Assembly: GCA_030525785.1 (NCBI GenBank)
Contig: JAUNEA010000006.1
Span: 1 to 64,000, forward strand
DNA length: 64,000 nt
Reading direction: 5' to 3'
Origin: Cardiobacteriaceae bacterium
Lineage (GTDB): Bacteria; Pseudomonadota; Gammaproteobacteria; Cardiobacteriales; Cardiobacteriaceae
Shown: piece after piece, positions 7,572-17,572 of the stretch
Position numbering within the stretch: the stretch's first letter is position 1
Layout of the letters: each line of letters opens with the position of its first letter
Position numbers and translations under genes: made by a program
The notes under the pieces: model-generated
The model's database searches: none
What the model saw: the letters and a program-made list of their open reading frames with translations, nothing else
Told to the model about the DNA's origin: nothing

Positions 7572-9710
7572 TTAAAAGCTGACTTTTCGATGCAACGCAA
7601 AGGTAAATGCAAATAATCCTAAGCCAATCAACTGTATAGAATCATGTGGATAGAGCAATAACGCGCCTGAGAGCAAAGCCATGCTACGCAAGCCCCAGCC
7701 GATGGAGCGTTCCATACCACCTTGTAAACCTGCAGCTAAGGCATAAACTGCGACTAAAGCAAAGCCAAAGATAACCAAAGCGCTTTGGAAATCGCCACTT
7801 AAGAAAGGCGTGTAGGCAAACAACACAGGCAAGACATACAAGCCTTTTGCCAGTTTCCAACTCTCAAATCCTGTTGACATGGGGGGCGTTTTGGCGATGG
7901 CTGCTGCAGTGAAAGCTGCCAAGCATACAGGTGGTGTCACATTGGAATCTTGCGATAGCCAGAAAATAATCATGTGTGCTGATAAGAGAGCTGTTTGTGC
8001 AACGGTAGGGTCAATAGCTTGTTCGCGCAAATTCAAGCGAATCGCCTCAGGGAGGCTATTTAATAACTGTTGAGCCTCTGCGCTACTCATAGGAGCTGCC
8101 ACACGTTCGACCAAACTGGGGTCTGCGAGCATCAACAGCATATGCGTGCTTTCAGGCAATTTGCCCGCAGCAATAACATCAACCAGTTGCACATCAAGCA
8201 TCATGCCTGTAAGCGCTGGAGCGGATAAGGTTGCCAAAACAATATAAGCCGCTGTTACAGGTAGACCCATGCCCAAAACCAGCGAAGCCAGAGCTACCAA
8301 TATGAGCGCTACCAATAAATTGCCACTTGACCATTGTTGAATCATCAGTGAAAACGCCGTGCCGATACCTGTGGTGGTGATTACATTGACCATCAAGCCT
8401 ACTGCACACAACAAAATCCCCATCATAATCATGCTGCGCGTAGCGGCAATAAGCGCTTCAAGACAGGCGGTAATGCCCATGCGTGTTTTGGTAAACCAGC
8501 TGGAAACCACAATGGCGATGATGCCAGCGCAAGCGGCGTAAGTGGGGGTTTTGCCGTCAATCATTAAATAAGTGAGCAAAATAATGGGAACGATAAAACT
8601 CGCGCCTTGATCTTTAAGCGCTTGCTTTAAAGGCTTACTTTCTGAGTCAATGATGGGTTGCAAACCTTGCTTTTTTGCCTCAATCCGCACAAATACGGCT
8701 ACAGAAAAGAAATACAACAAAGCAGGTAGGAAAGAGACAGCCACAATATGCTCGTAAGGAATTTGCGTGTATGTTGCCATCACAAATGCACCAGCGCCCA
8801 TAATAGGTGGCATGATTTGTCCGCCTGTAGAAGCTGCGGCCTCAACCGCTGCGGCAAATTTGGGTGGGAAGCCAGAGCGCTTCATCAGAGGAATGGTGAT
8901 AACGCCAGTCGAGGCGGTATTGGCAACGGCAGAGCCTGAAATAGTGCCTGTTAAACCTGAAGCAATTACCGCAACCCAACCAGCTCCACCCACAAATCGA
9001 CCTGCCACTCCACGCGCCAAGTCCACCACAAAGTCGCCAGCGCCTGAACGAATCAAAAATGCTCCAAAAACAATAAACAGGAAAACATAGGTACTGGAAA
9101 TAGTAGCGATGGAGCCAAAGAGCGCGTCATCGCCGAAAATCTCACGAAAAGCAACCGTTTCCCATGATAAACCTTTAAAATTGAACACTCCACCGAGCAT
9201 TGGCCCTAGCCAAGTGATGTAAGAAATAGCAAGAAGAATCAACAGAGGGATAATCCAGCCTGTGGTTCGGCGCGTGAGTTCTAAAGTGCCAAACAGTAAT
9301 ACCAGCGCCCAAAGCCAATCCACCCAGCCAAATATATCCTGCTGAGCGCTTTGGCGACGGTACATCGTATCTTCCATCATCATGAAGTAAAGAATGGAAG
9401 CGACCAACAGTATGCCCAGCGCAAAATCTAGCCAAAAGCTTCGTTTAGGCTCTTGTTTAAGCAAGGGATAATAAAAAACACCCAGCAACGAAAAACCAGC
9501 TAAATGAATCATATTGCGTTGAATATCAGAGACCAAAGGATAAAACGCGTTCACAATATGAAAAATCGCCAAGCCCAATGCTAATAGATTAAGCCACAGT
9601 AAAGGCTTGCTTGATAAGTGTAAACTTGCCTCATCTCGTTGATACAAAACGCTGGGAAGCGCTTTGGCATCACGGTATAAATCGCGGAACATCTCGTGAA
9701 AATAAGACAT
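7572..9710 (-). CDS. TRAP transporter fused permease (DctQM, TAXI type)
   Basis: A 712-residue inner-membrane protein joining the small (4 TM) and large (12 TM) TRAP subunits. About 16-19 hydrophobic segments are visible. The motif GSAVANTASTGVITIPLMKRSGF and EAAASTGGQIMPPIMGAGAF near the middle are typical of the large subunit of TAXI-family systems. It is driven by a sodium or proton gradient and takes substrate from the binding protein encoded upstream. A terminator-like hairpin separates the two genes. Substrate unknown; TAXI systems often carry dicarboxylates or glutamate-like compounds. Confidence 0.88.
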   Translation of the reverse strand: MSYFHEMFRDLYRDAKALPSVLYQRDEASLHLSSKPLLWLNLLALGLAIFHIVNAFYPLVSDIQRNMIHLAGFSLLGVFYYPLLKQEPKRSFWLDFALGILLVASILYFMMMEDTMYRRQSAQQDIFGWVDWLWALVLLFGTLELTRRTTGWIIPLLILLAISYITWLGPMLGGVFNFKGLSWETVAFREIFGDDALFGSIATISSTYVFLFIVFGAFLIRSGAGDFVVDLARGVAGRFVGGAGWVAVIASGLTGTISGSAVANTASTGVITIPLMKRSGFPPKFAAAVEAAASTGGQIMPPIMGAGAFVMATYTQIPYEHIVAVSFLPALLYFFSVAVFVRIEAKKQGLQPIIDSESKPLKQALKDQGASFIVPIILLTYLMIDGKTPTYAACAGIIAIVVSSWFTKTRMGITACLEALIAATRSMIMMGILLCAVGLMVNVITTTGIGTAFSLMIQQWSSGNLLVALILVALASLVLGMGLPVTAAYIVLATLSAPALTGMMLDVQLVDVIAAGKLPESTHMLLMLADPSLVERVAAPMSSAEAQQLLNSLPEAIRLNLREQAIDPTVAQTALLSAHMIIFWLSQDSNVTPPVCLAAFTAAAIAKTPPMSTGFESWKLAKGLYVLPVLFAYTPFLSGDFQSALVIFGFALVAVYALAAGLQGGMERSIGWGLRSMALLSGALLLYPHDSIQLIGLGLFAFTFALHRKVSF

Positions 9711-9726
9711 AAAAATTCCTTCAACA

Positions 9727-9774
9727 GAAAAACCTCAACCCTAAAGTCAAAGCGCTTTGAATCAAAGGTTGAGG
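9727..9774 (-). terminator. Attenuator between TAXI binding protein and permease genes
   Basis: On the minus strand the stem CCTCAACC/GGTTGAGG (9767-9774 and 9733-9740) is followed by TTTTT. Its loop holds a complete palindrome copy that can form its own inner hairpin. Partial termination here would give more binding protein than permease. Confidence 0.6.
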
Positions 9775-9831
9775 GAGGCTTCTCTTGGAGAGTAAGACCT
9801 ACCCTCTAAACCTTGAATCAAAGCACTTTGA

Positions 9832-10827
9832 TTAAGGAGCGATGAGATGCTCAGGAATGGTTAAGCCTTGCTCTTTGAAATAGCGAGCTGCACCTGAGTG
9901 CAGGGGGATAGGCAGACCATTCAAAGCGCTTTCGAGTTTAATATCTTTGGTGGCAACATGAATGCTGTGTAAGAACGGTAGATTTTCGTAGATGGCTTTG
10001 GTGATTTGGTAAACATCTTCCTCTGAAACATCAGCATTAACCGCTAAAATTACAGCTTGCCCAATGGTTTGGGTATCTTCATTGACTTCGGTATAAGTGC
10101 CTTTGGGGATAACATAACGTGTCCAGATATTAAGACCGCCGTCCATTTTGGCGAGTTGCTCGTCGGTGATATTGAGCAATTTTACTTTACCAGGAATGGA
10201 GGCGAACAATTTGCTGACCGCACCTGCGGGTACGCCTGCTGGAATAGAAGCGCCTTCAACTTTGTTATCTTGCAAGGCATCAGTGCTGGCACCATATCCG
10301 CCGTACATTAGCTGGTAATCCTTATAAATATCAATGCCTAAGCCTTTGAGGAGGATTTCATTGGAGCCAATGGTTCCCGAGTTGCGTGGCCCCAATGCCA
10401 TGCTTTTGCCTTTGAGGGCGACATAATCTTCAATGGTTCCTGTTTTGGCATGTGGAGCTACCACAATAAAATGCTCCACGTTTTGCCACAAAGCGCTTAT
10501 AGCACGGAGGTTTTCTTGCTTACCTGCTGCTTTCATACCGCCTTCGCCATTCCATGCGTAATACGCCCATAAGCCTTGCAACATGGAAAGTTGAGCTTCA
10601 TTTTTCTTCATCAATGCCAGATTTTCTTCTGACCCTGCTGAGCTGATGGCGGAGAGATTGATGCCTGCGTCAGCGAGTTTGACCTTGCTTAAGGTGGCGA
10701 TGGCCGTGCCAACAGGATAGAACGTGCCGCCTGTGGTGGCAGTGGCGAGAACAAAATCACGTTTTTCTTGCGCCTGAGCTAAGGCTAAGCCTAAGGCAGC
10801 AATGAGGGTTAAGGTTTTTTTCATCAT
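9832..10827 (-). CDS. TAXI-family TRAP solute-binding protein
   Basis: 331 residues. A signal peptide ends at about residue 19 (ALAQAQ). The mature protein starts with FVLATATTGGTFYPVGTAIA, the classic TAXI-family glycine-rich binding segment, and later has YGGYGASTDALQDNKVEGA and IPAGVPAGAV. It acts in the periplasm and hands substrate to the fused permease encoded downstream. It lies 71 bases after glnD in the same direction with a good RBS (AAGGAGAC), so it probably has its own control. Substrate not known. Confidence 0.88.
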   Translation of the reverse strand: MMKKTLTLIAALGLALAQAQEKRDFVLATATTGGTFYPVGTAIATLSKVKLADAGINLSAISSAGSEENLALMKKNEAQLSMLQGLWAYYAWNGEGGMKAAGKQENLRAISALWQNVEHFIVVAPHAKTGTIEDYVALKGKSMALGPRNSGTIGSNEILLKGLGIDIYKDYQLMYGGYGASTDALQDNKVEGASIPAGVPAGAVSKLFASIPGKVKLLNITDEQLAKMDGGLNIWTRYVIPKGTYTEVNEDTQTIGQAVILAVNADVSEEDVYQITKAIYENLPFLHSIHVATKDIKLESALNGLPIPLHSGAARYFKEQGLTIPEHLIAP

Positions 10828-10898
10828 GTTGTCTCCTTATGTTCATGGTTTATAGAAGGGGCTGATTATAGCCGTTATCCTATGAAAATGAACGAGCA

Positions 10899-13238
10899 TT
10901 AATCTTGAGGGCGTTTGGTGGAGAATGATTCAAGGGTTGCTGCCAAAGCGCTTTGGAGTTGATGGCTTTCCCAATCGCTGAGGCGTGTTTTCTGGGCGTT
11001 GGTTAGGGTGAAATGGTCTTCTACGCGTTCGCCAAAGGTGGATATTTTGGCGTGGATAACGGTGAGATTTTGTGCGAGAAAGACGCGACTAACTTGGCTA
11101 AGTAGACCGTGTTGGTCTTTGCATTGCAATTCCAAATAGCTTTGGTGGGGAGCATGTTTGAGCGTAATGATGGTGTGGGGGTTGAAATAGCGGAGTTGGG
11201 TTCTGGGGCGACGTTTTTTGAGGGTCAGTGGTGTGTTTTGGTAGAGATGTTCACAAAGCGCTTTGGGGTTGGGTAGCTGGCTGAGGGTGTATTCGTGAAG
11301 GGTGATCGCTTGGTTGAGGGTTTGATAAATACGCGCCTCAAAAATATGGCAACCGTGTTGTTCTAGGAAGTGGGTTATTTGGCTGAACAGTGGCATTTGT
11401 GGCGCACGGCTTAAAACCAAAAGACGCTGTGTATCAAGCAAAGTGGCGTAGTGCTGTTGTTCGGATAAAGCGATGAGAGCTTGGGTTTTGGTGTGCAGAC
11501 TCTGGGGAGATTCGTGTTGGAAAAAAGGGGCAGGGAGATTTTTCCAAAGCGCTTGAATTTCGGGGTTGGGAGCTGTTGGGTTGGGAGTTTGGAGGGCTTG
11601 ATGTTCGAGGTAATGGGCAGTGTGTTGGTAGAGCTGGTGCATGAGATGGGCTTTCCAATCATTCCAGAGGTTTTGATTGGTGGCGCTGATGTCGGCTAGG
11701 GTGAGCAGGTATAAATCATTTAAGAAGGCGCGGTTAGGGATTTGGGTTGCAAAATCAGCGATGACTTTGGGGTCTTGCAAATCCTTTTTTTGGGCAGTGG
11801 TGGAGAGGAGCAGATGGGCGCGAATGAGGCGCACAGTATGCTGAATCTCCTGAGTATCTATCCACGAAAAGCGCTTTAGGAAAGCTTCCATCAACGAAGC
11901 TCCTACTTCTTCATGCGCCCCTGAGAGACCTTTGCCAATATCGTGGGTCAGGGCGGCGAAGTAGAGTGGAGCAGGGTTGGGGTGGTTATGCATCAGTTGG
12001 TGGGCTATGGGATAGCGAGGGTCATCATGTTGGGCAAAATGGTCGAGATAGTAGGCAAGGCGAACGCTGTGATGGTCTACCGTGTAGGCATGGAATAAAT
12101 CAAATTGCATACGCCCAACGGTTGTCCAAAAATCAGGAATAAGGCGATGCAATAAACCATAGCCATGCAACATCTCCAACCATGCATAGACTTTCCCTTG
12201 ATGCTTCAATCCTTGATAAAAGCCCTGAACATGTTCGTGGAGATTGTGGGGCGTGATGAGTTGATCGCGCGATTGATAAAGCTGATGGGCAATGGGGGTG
12301 GGGAGTTTTTCGCCATTTTGTTGGCGTTGAACGAGATAATGCCAGAGTTTTTGGGGCGTGGTGGGGAGGGTTTCTTGGGAACAAAGCGCTTTGTAACGAG
12401 AAGATTTGGGCTGTTGGGCATCAAGAATGCTATCGCAAACATATTGATTAAGTTGGCGAATGCGGTAAGTATGGCGGTAATAGATTTGCATGAAACGCTC
12501 AACCGCCGTTTGAGGATTGGATTCTTGAGAGAAAAGTGCTTTGGCGAGGGTAATTTGTTCAGCAAAATGGAGCGTATCGTGGCTTTTGGGCGAGAGATGA
12601 TGGAGTGCGAGGCGAATTTGAAACAAGCCATGCCGACTTTCTTTCAATCGTTGATTATCTTGACTGCTTAGCCAGCGTGGTGGATTGTGGGGATAGGTGT
12701 AGCGGTTGAGCCAGTGTATGGTGTGTAAATCGCGCAAGCCGCCAACATCGGTTTTGATATTAGGCTCCAGTTTACCTGCACGGCGATCGCGTTGGGCTTG
12801 TTCGGCGAGTTTGGCTTCGATGAAATCCATCGCAGGCAGTGGGCGTTGTGGCAGGCTGGGGGGCAAAGCGCTTTGTGGGGTTTGGGTGATGAGGCGAGCG
12901 TCCAGCAAACTGGTGAGCAGGGTTATATCGTGGAGAACATCGTCTTCGAGCTGGGCGAGGGTGCAAACTCTCGGCGCAACCACTCGACCTAATCGCCATA
13001 AATCCGCAATCCACGCACTCACGCAAGTATCATCAGGCGCATCGGTGATGAGCAACAAATCCACATCAGAGCAAGGAAACAACTCGCGTCGCCCATAACC
13101 TCCGATAGCATAAAGCCAAGCCTGTGGGTGTGAAGGAGAGAAATGCTGGTGAAACAAAGCGCTTTGTTGTTTGTCCATGCCTTGACTGGCTCGATGGAGC
13201 CTGCGCATGGGGGTTTGGCAAAGCGCTTTGGGGGTCAT
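10899..13238 (-). CDS. glnD: PII uridylyltransferase / uridylyl-removing enzyme GlnD
   Basis: 779 residues. Domains in order: nucleotidyltransferase with GGYGRRELFPCSDVDLLLI (residues 46-64, catalytic Asp58 and Asp60), GlnE-like helical part, HD domain (DHHSVRLAYYL and ALTHDIGKG near 390-435), and two ACT domains (YLELQCKDQHGLLSQVSR near 710). It senses glutamine and adds or removes UMP on PII. Family members are usually 850-900 residues; here about 50 residues are missing before the catalytic glycine motif. The start overlaps the map stop (ATGA), so it is coupled to map. About eight palindrome copies are inside. Confidence 0.92.
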   Translation of the reverse strand: MTPKALCQTPMRRLHRASQGMDKQQSALFHQHFSPSHPQAWLYAIGGYGRRELFPCSDVDLLLITDAPDDTCVSAWIADLWRLGRVVAPRVCTLAQLEDDVLHDITLLTSLLDARLITQTPQSALPPSLPQRPLPAMDFIEAKLAEQAQRDRRAGKLEPNIKTDVGGLRDLHTIHWLNRYTYPHNPPRWLSSQDNQRLKESRHGLFQIRLALHHLSPKSHDTLHFAEQITLAKALFSQESNPQTAVERFMQIYYRHTYRIRQLNQYVCDSILDAQQPKSSRYKALCSQETLPTTPQKLWHYLVQRQQNGEKLPTPIAHQLYQSRDQLITPHNLHEHVQGFYQGLKHQGKVYAWLEMLHGYGLLHRLIPDFWTTVGRMQFDLFHAYTVDHHSVRLAYYLDHFAQHDDPRYPIAHQLMHNHPNPAPLYFAALTHDIGKGLSGAHEEVGASLMEAFLKRFSWIDTQEIQHTVRLIRAHLLLSTTAQKKDLQDPKVIADFATQIPNRAFLNDLYLLTLADISATNQNLWNDWKAHLMHQLYQHTAHYLEHQALQTPNPTAPNPEIQALWKNLPAPFFQHESPQSLHTKTQALIALSEQQHYATLLDTQRLLVLSRAPQMPLFSQITHFLEQHGCHIFEARIYQTLNQAITLHEYTLSQLPNPKALCEHLYQNTPLTLKKRRPRTQLRYFNPHTIITLKHAPHQSYLELQCKDQHGLLSQVSRVFLAQNLTVIHAKISTFGERVEDHFTLTNAQKTRLSDWESHQLQSALAATLESFSTKRPQD

Positions 13239-14038
13239 GTGTTGTGAATGATAGCGTTTAGGGTTTCGCGTTCTTTGGCGCTTAGGGTGAAGATTTCACA
13301 ACCTGTTTCTGTGACGGCGAGTGTGTGTTCAAACTGAGCAGAGAGGCTACGGTCTTTGGTGACAGCAGTCCAGCCGTCATTTAAGATTTTCAGCTCTTTT
13401 TTGCCAGCGTTAATCATAGGTTCGATGGTGAAGGTCATGCCAGCTTGCAACACCATACCTGTGCCTTTTTTGCCGTAATGCAATACTTGAGGATCTTCAT
13501 GGAAACCACGCCCAATGCCGTGTCCACAAAACTCGCGTACCACAGAAAAACGTTCTCCTTCTGCAAAGGATTGAATGGCAAAGCCAATATCGCCTAAAGT
13601 TGCGCCCGCTTTAACGGCATGAATGCCACGCCAAAGCGCTTTGTAGGTGGTTTCTACGAGTCGAGTTGCCAAAATGCTGCCTTCGCCTACGATAAAGGTG
13701 CGGTTGGTATCGCCATGCCAGCCATCTTTGATAACGGTGACATCAATGTTCACAATATCCCCGTTTTTCAAGATTTTCTTTTCATCAGGAATACCGTGGC
13801 AAATGACTTGATTGACGGAAATACAAGTCGATTTAGGGAATGGCGGTTCGCCGTAATGCAAACAGGCGGGGATTGTCCCTTGAATATTGACCATGTAATC
13901 ATGGCAACGTTTATCCAGTTCTGCGGTCGAAACTCCAGCCACCACAAAGGGTTCAATCATATCCAGCACATCAGCTGCTAGTCGCCCTGCCACTCGCATT
14001 TTGGCAAGGTCTTGTTCGGTTTTTAGTGTTACAGTCAT
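13235..14038 (-). CDS. map: Methionine aminopeptidase type I
   Basis: 267 residues from ATG 14038; the frame is open further upstream but the family N-terminus (TVTLKTEQDLAKMRVAGRLA) begins here. All five metal ligands and the catalytic His are visible: ICHGIP, NIDVTV, GDTNRT, GHGIGRGFHE, TIEPMI and QFEHT. It removes the initiator Met from new proteins. Gene order map-glnD, divergent from rpsB, is the common gammaproteobacterial one. Confidence 0.95.
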   Translation of the reverse strand: MTVTLKTEQDLAKMRVAGRLAADVLDMIEPFVVAGVSTAELDKRCHDYMVNIQGTIPACLHYGEPPFPKSTCISVNQVICHGIPDEKKILKNGDIVNIDVTVIKDGWHGDTNRTFIVGEGSILATRLVETTYKALWRGIHAVKAGATLGDIGFAIQSFAEGERFSVVREFCGHGIGRGFHEDPQVLHYGKKGTGMVLQAGMTFTIEPMINAGKKELKILNDGWTAVTKDRSLSAQFEHTLAVTETGCEIFTLSAKERETLNAIIHNT

Positions 14039-14050
14039 AAGCATCAGATT

Positions 14051-14079
14051 TTGAAAAATGGTGGTGGCTATGGTATAAA
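14051..14079 (+). promoter_or_regulatory. rpsB promoter
   Basis: -35 TTGAAA (14051-14056), 17-base spacer, -10 TATAAA (14074-14079), then a GC-rich discriminator (TGCGCCGCC) of the kind linked to stringent control. Confidence 0.75.
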
Positions 14080-14085
14080 ATGCGC

Positions 14086-14245
14086 CGCCTTTTAGGCAAG
14101 AAAACACACAGCAACGGCTAAAAATACTCGGGTGCTTTTTGCAAAGCGCTTTAGGCATCAGGGATAAAGTGATGCAAAGCGCTTTTGGGGAAGTTGGGTA
14201 TTTTTCGTGGCTGGAGGCATAACCCTTTTGATTTAGGAAAATTTT
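14086..14245 (+). promoter_or_regulatory. Long rpsB leader, probable S2 autoregulatory RNA
   Basis: About 160 bases of untranslated leader. AAAAATAC (near 14122) can pair with GTATTTTT (near 14200), and two palindrome copies (14142 and 14175) can form hairpins between. A segment TGGAGGCATAACCC precedes the start codon. In gammaproteobacteria the rpsB leader is known to be repressed by ribosomal protein S2; homology here is inferred from position and structure. Confidence 0.5.
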
Positions 14246-15007
14246 ATGAGTCAAATCTCTGTACGCGATTTATTTGAAGCTGGCGCCCACTTTGGTCACC
14301 GTACCCGTTTCTGGAACCCCAAAATGGCTCCTTATATTTATGGTCAACGTGGCGATATTCACATTATCAACTTAGAGCAAACCGTTCCTATGTTAAACGA
14401 TGCGCTGAACTTTGTGAGCGCGGTTGTAGCAAGCGGCGGTAAAGTGATGTTTGTTGGTACCAAACGCAGCGCTCAAGAATCAGTGGAAGAAGCGGCTAAG
14501 CGTTGTGGCATGCCTTATGTGAACTTCCGTTGGTTAGGTGGCATGATGACCAACTACAAAACCATTCGCCAATCTATCGCACGTTTGGAAGCGATTGAAA
14601 AAATGGCAGAAGATGGCACATTCCAAAAATTGGCCAAGAAAGAAGTCATTGTATTGAATCGCGAAAAAGAAAAATTAGAGCGTTCACTGAAAGGCATTCG
14701 CCATATGAAAGGCTTGCCTGATGTATTGTTTGTTATTGACGTGGGTCATGAGCATATTGCTATTCAAGAAGCACAAAACTTAGGTATTCCTGTGGTTGGT
14801 GTGGTTGATACCAACAACAGCATCAATGGCGTGGATTACATCATTCCAGGTAACGATGATAGCGTTCGTGCGATTAAGTTATACGCTGATGCATTCGCTG
14901 ATGCCATTATTGCCGCTAAAGCAACAGCAGCTGCTGGTCGTGGACACAACGCTGAAAAAGCTTTAGAAGAAGCCATTTCGCAAGAAGAAGGCACTCAAGC
15001 TGAATAA
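14246..15007 (+). CDS. rpsB: 30S ribosomal protein S2
   Basis: 253 residues starting [20 protein letters not shown], the universal S2 N-terminus. [11 protein letters not shown]-like (here [21 protein letters not shown]) and [19 protein letters not shown] follow as expected. It belongs to the small-subunit body at the head-platform junction. RBS TTAGGAAA lies 5 bases before the ATG. tsf follows 34 bases downstream in the usual operon. Codon use is strongly biased and the gene has only a degenerate palindrome (CAGCGCTC), as if excluded from highly expressed genes. Confidence 0.98.
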   Translation: MSQISVRDLFEAGAHFGHRTRFWNPKMAPYIYGQRGDIHIINLEQTVPMLNDALNFVSAVVASGGKVMFVGTKRSAQESVEEAAKRCGMPYVNFRWLGGMMTNYKTIRQSIARLEAIEKMAEDGTFQKLAKKEVIVLNREKEKLERSLKGIRHMKGLPDVLFVIDVGHEHIAIQEAQNLGIPVVGVVDTNNSINGVDYIIPGNDDSVRAIKLYADAFADAIIAAKATAAAGRGHNAEKALEEAISQEEGTQAE

Positions 15008-15041
15008 TAACCCAGTATTGAACAATTGTTAGGAGAAAATG

Positions 15042-15923
15042 ATGGCAGAGATTTCAGCCTCTTTGGTTAAAGAATTACGCGAACGTACTGGCGCTGCGAT
15101 GATGGATTGCAAAAAAGCGCTTGTGGAAGTAGGTGGTGATATTGAAGCCGCTATTGAACACATGCGCAAAACAGGCTTGGCTAAAGCTGAGAAAAAAGCA
15201 AGCCGTGTGGCAGCAGAAGGCGTGTTGGTTTTATCACCTAGCAGTGATGGCAAAAAAGTTACTTTGCTTGAAGCCAACTGTGAAACCGATTTCGTAGCCA
15301 TTGGCGATGATTTTGGTGGATTTGCGCGCAAAATTGCAGAAATTGCTCGCGAAAAAGATTTAGACAGCGTTGAAGCTTTAAATGCTGCTGAATTTGAAAA
15401 CGGCGTTTCTGTTGATGATACTCGCAAAGCGCTTATTGCAAAAATTGGTGAGAATATGGCGGTTCGCCGTTTTGTGACCTACACGACCAACGGCGCGATT
15501 GGTTCTTACTTGCACGGTAAGAAAATTGGCGTAGTTGTTGAATTAGATGCAGACAATGCAGAATTGGCAAAACAAATCGCAATGCATATTGCTGCTTCTA
15601 ACCCACAAGCCATCACTGTTGAAGGCTTGGATCAAGCATTTGTTGATAAAGAGCGCCGTATTGCGCAAGAAAAAGCCGCACAAAGCGGTAAGCCTGCTGA
15701 TATTGCTGCCAAAATTGCAGAAGGTGCTTTGGGCAAAATCTTGAAAGAAGTAACCTTACTGGGTCAAGCTTTCATCATGGATCCTAGCAAGAGCGTAGAG
15801 CAGTTGTTGAAAGAAGGCAAAGCCAATGTGGTTCGTTTCACTCGTTATGAGTTAGGCGAAGGCATTGAGAAAGAAGAAAGCGATTTCGTGGCTGAGGTTA
15901 TGGCTCAGGCTCGCGGACAATAA
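15042..15923 (+). CDS. tsf: Elongation factor Ts
   Basis: 293 residues from the second of two adjacent ATGs ([17 protein letters not shown]), which fits the family start and gives better spacing to AGGAG. The core motif [12 protein letters not shown] (near residue 17) and TDFVA-type loop NCETDFVA are present. It exchanges GDP for GTP on EF-Tu. It is second in the rpsB operon and ends at a clear terminator. Confidence 0.97.
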   Translation: MAEISASLVKELRERTGAAMMDCKKALVEVGGDIEAAIEHMRKTGLAKAEKKASRVAAEGVLVLSPSSDGKKVTLLEANCETDFVAIGDDFGGFARKIAEIAREKDLDSVEALNAAEFENGVSVDDTRKALIAKIGENMAVRRFVTYTTNGAIGSYLHGKKIGVVVELDADNAELAKQIAMHIAASNPQAITVEGLDQAFVDKERRIAQEKAAQSGKPADIAAKIAEGALGKILKEVTLLGQAFIMDPSKSVEQLLKEGKANVVRFTRYELGEGIEKEESDFVAEVMAQARGQ

Positions 15924-15976
15924 TCGCGATAAACCCACAAGCCAAAGCGCTTTGCGATGATGATTTGTGGGAAAGC

Positions 15977-16005
15977 AAAAGCCACCGATTTGGTGGCTTT
16001 TTTTT
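15977..16005 (+). terminator. Terminator of the rpsB-tsf operon
   Basis: Stem AAGCCACC/GGTGGCTT with loop GATTT, followed by eight T. Confidence 0.93.
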
Positions 16006-16098
16006 GCCATGACTTCAGCATAAATTTTGTTAAATAGAGATATTGGCAGCAGAGTAGAGGCTAAAGCAAAGCGCTTTGAAAGACTTAAGCTGAGGTTT

Positions 16099-16128
16099 CT
16101 CGTCTTCTTTGTTAGAATGCTGAGGCTT
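16099..16128 (+). promoter_or_regulatory. Probable pyrH promoter
   Basis: Extended -10 TGT-TAGAAT (16123-16128) about 30 bases upstream of the ATG; the -35 is weak (TGAGGT). Confidence 0.4.
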
Positions 16129-16159
16129 AATGCTTTGTTTTGTTGAGAGAGGTTAGAGT

Positions 16160-16897
16160 ATGCAGGAATATCAACCAAGATTTCGCCGTATTTTATTGAA
16201 AATGAGCGGCGAGGCTTTGATGGGAGACCAGAAATTTGGTCTTGATGGAAAGGTAGTTAGCCGTATTGCGCGAGAAGTGAAGATTTTGAATGAGCGTGGC
16301 GTTGAGGTGGCGATTGTGGTCGGAGGAGGAAATCTCTTTCGTGGTGCACAGTTAGAAGAATTGGGCATGGAGCGTGTAACAGGCGATCACATGGGCATGT
16401 TGGCAACGGTAATGAATGCGTTAGCTGTGCAAGATGCTTTGGAGCAATTGGGCGTGGAAACGCGCGTGATGAGCGCGATTGTGATGGATCAAGTTTGCGA
16501 ACGCTATATCCGCCGTCGTGCTATTCGCCATTTGGAGAAAGGTCGGGTGGTTATTTGTGCTGCTGGAACAGGGAATCCCTTCTTCACCACCGATACCGCT
16601 GCCTCGCTACGCGCGATGGAGTTGGAGGTTGATGCCATGTACAAAGCCACCAAAGTTGATGGCGTTTACAACAAAGATCCAAAGCGCTTTGCAGATGCCG
16701 TACGCTACAGCAAACTAACCTACAGCGAGGCTTTGGATTTAGGCGTTGAAGTGATGGATGCAACATCGTTGGTGATGTGTGATGAGAATAATATGCCCTT
16801 GGTGGTCTTTGATATGACCCAAGATGGCGAAATTGTACGCGCCGTGTTTGAAGAAAACGTTGGCACTATCGTAACAACCGATACTGATAAGGAGTAA
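16160..16897 (+). CDS. pyrH: Uridylate kinase
   Basis: 245 residues. Motifs: KMSGEALMG (near 14), [10 protein letters not shown] (near 54), [14 protein letters not shown] and [17 protein letters not shown] are those of bacterial UMP kinases. It makes UDP from UMP. RBS AGAGAGG upstream. It begins the unit pyrH-frr; frr starts 3 bases after its stop. Confidence 0.97.
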   Translation: MQEYQPRFRRILLKMSGEALMGDQKFGLDGKVVSRIAREVKILNERGVEVAIVVGGGNLFRGAQLEELGMERVTGDHMGMLATVMNALAVQDALEQLGVETRVMSAIVMDQVCERYIRRRAIRHLEKGRVVICAAGTGNPFFTTDTAASLRAMELEVDAMYKATKVDGVYNKDPKRFADAVRYSKLTYSEALDLGVEVMDATSLVMCDENNMPLVVFDMTQDGEIVRAVFEENVGTIVTTDTDKE

Positions 16898-16900
16898 ATC

Positions 16901-17458
16901 ATGTTAAAAACCATCGAACAAGATACCTCAAGCCGTATGGATAAAGCGGTTAAAGTATTTGAGCAAGAATTAACCAAAATCCGAACAGGTCGTGCTAGCG
17001 TCAGTTTGCTTGACCATATTACGGTGGAGTATTACGGTTCGCGTGTACCCCTTTCGCAAGCGGCCAATGTTTCCGTGAAAGATTCCCGCTCGCTGACCAT
17101 TCAAGTGTGGGAGCGCGAGATGGTTTCTGTGATTGAAAAGGCCATCATCAATTCTGATTTGGGCTTAACGCCGAATACGGCAGGTCAAACCATGCACATC
17201 AACCTTCCGCCTTTAACGGAAGAGCGCCGTAAAGAATTGGTGAAAGTCGTGAACAAAGAAGGAGAGGCTGCAAAAGTAGCAGTGCGTAATGTACGCCGTG
17301 ATGGAAATGCTGCGGTGAAGCAAATTTTGGATAAGAAAGAGGTTTCGGAGGACGAGGCAAAACGTGCTGAGGCAGAAATCCAAAAAATTACCGATAAACA
17401 CATTGAAGCCATTGATAAAATTTTGGCAAATAAAGAAAAAGAATTGATGGAAATTTAA
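16901..17458 (+). CDS. frr: Ribosome recycling factor
   Basis: 185 residues, normal family length. KIRTGRASVSLLDHITVEYYG and TPNTAGQTMHINLPPLTEERR match the two-domain RRF fold. It splits post-termination ribosomes with EF-G. RBS AAGGAG lies 7 bases before the ATG. In most relatives uppS follows; here 114 bases with two palindrome copies and the imperfect inverted repeat GTTAACCTAAGCTTAGGTAAC (17533-17553, no T run) precede cdsA. Confidence 0.97.
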   Translation: MLKTIEQDTSSRMDKAVKVFEQELTKIRTGRASVSLLDHITVEYYGSRVPLSQAANVSVKDSRSLTIQVWEREMVSVIEKAIINSDLGLTPNTAGQTMHINLPPLTEERRKELVKVVNKEGEAAKVAVRNVRRDGNAAVKQILDKKEVSEDEAKRAEAEIQKITDKHIEAIDKILANKEKELMEI

Positions 17459-17572
17459 GTTTTCATCGCAACAAAGCGCTTTGAAGCGAGATTGCTCGGG
17501 TCTATGGGAATATGAGTAGGCTAAAAGCGCTTTGTTAACCTAAGCTTAGGTAACAAGCAAAGAGGAGCAACC

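Noticed and set aside
10899-13098. Long ORFs on the plus strand across glnD
   Set aside because: They are shadows of a conserved gene with clear motifs; no ribosome-binding sites or recognisable domains.
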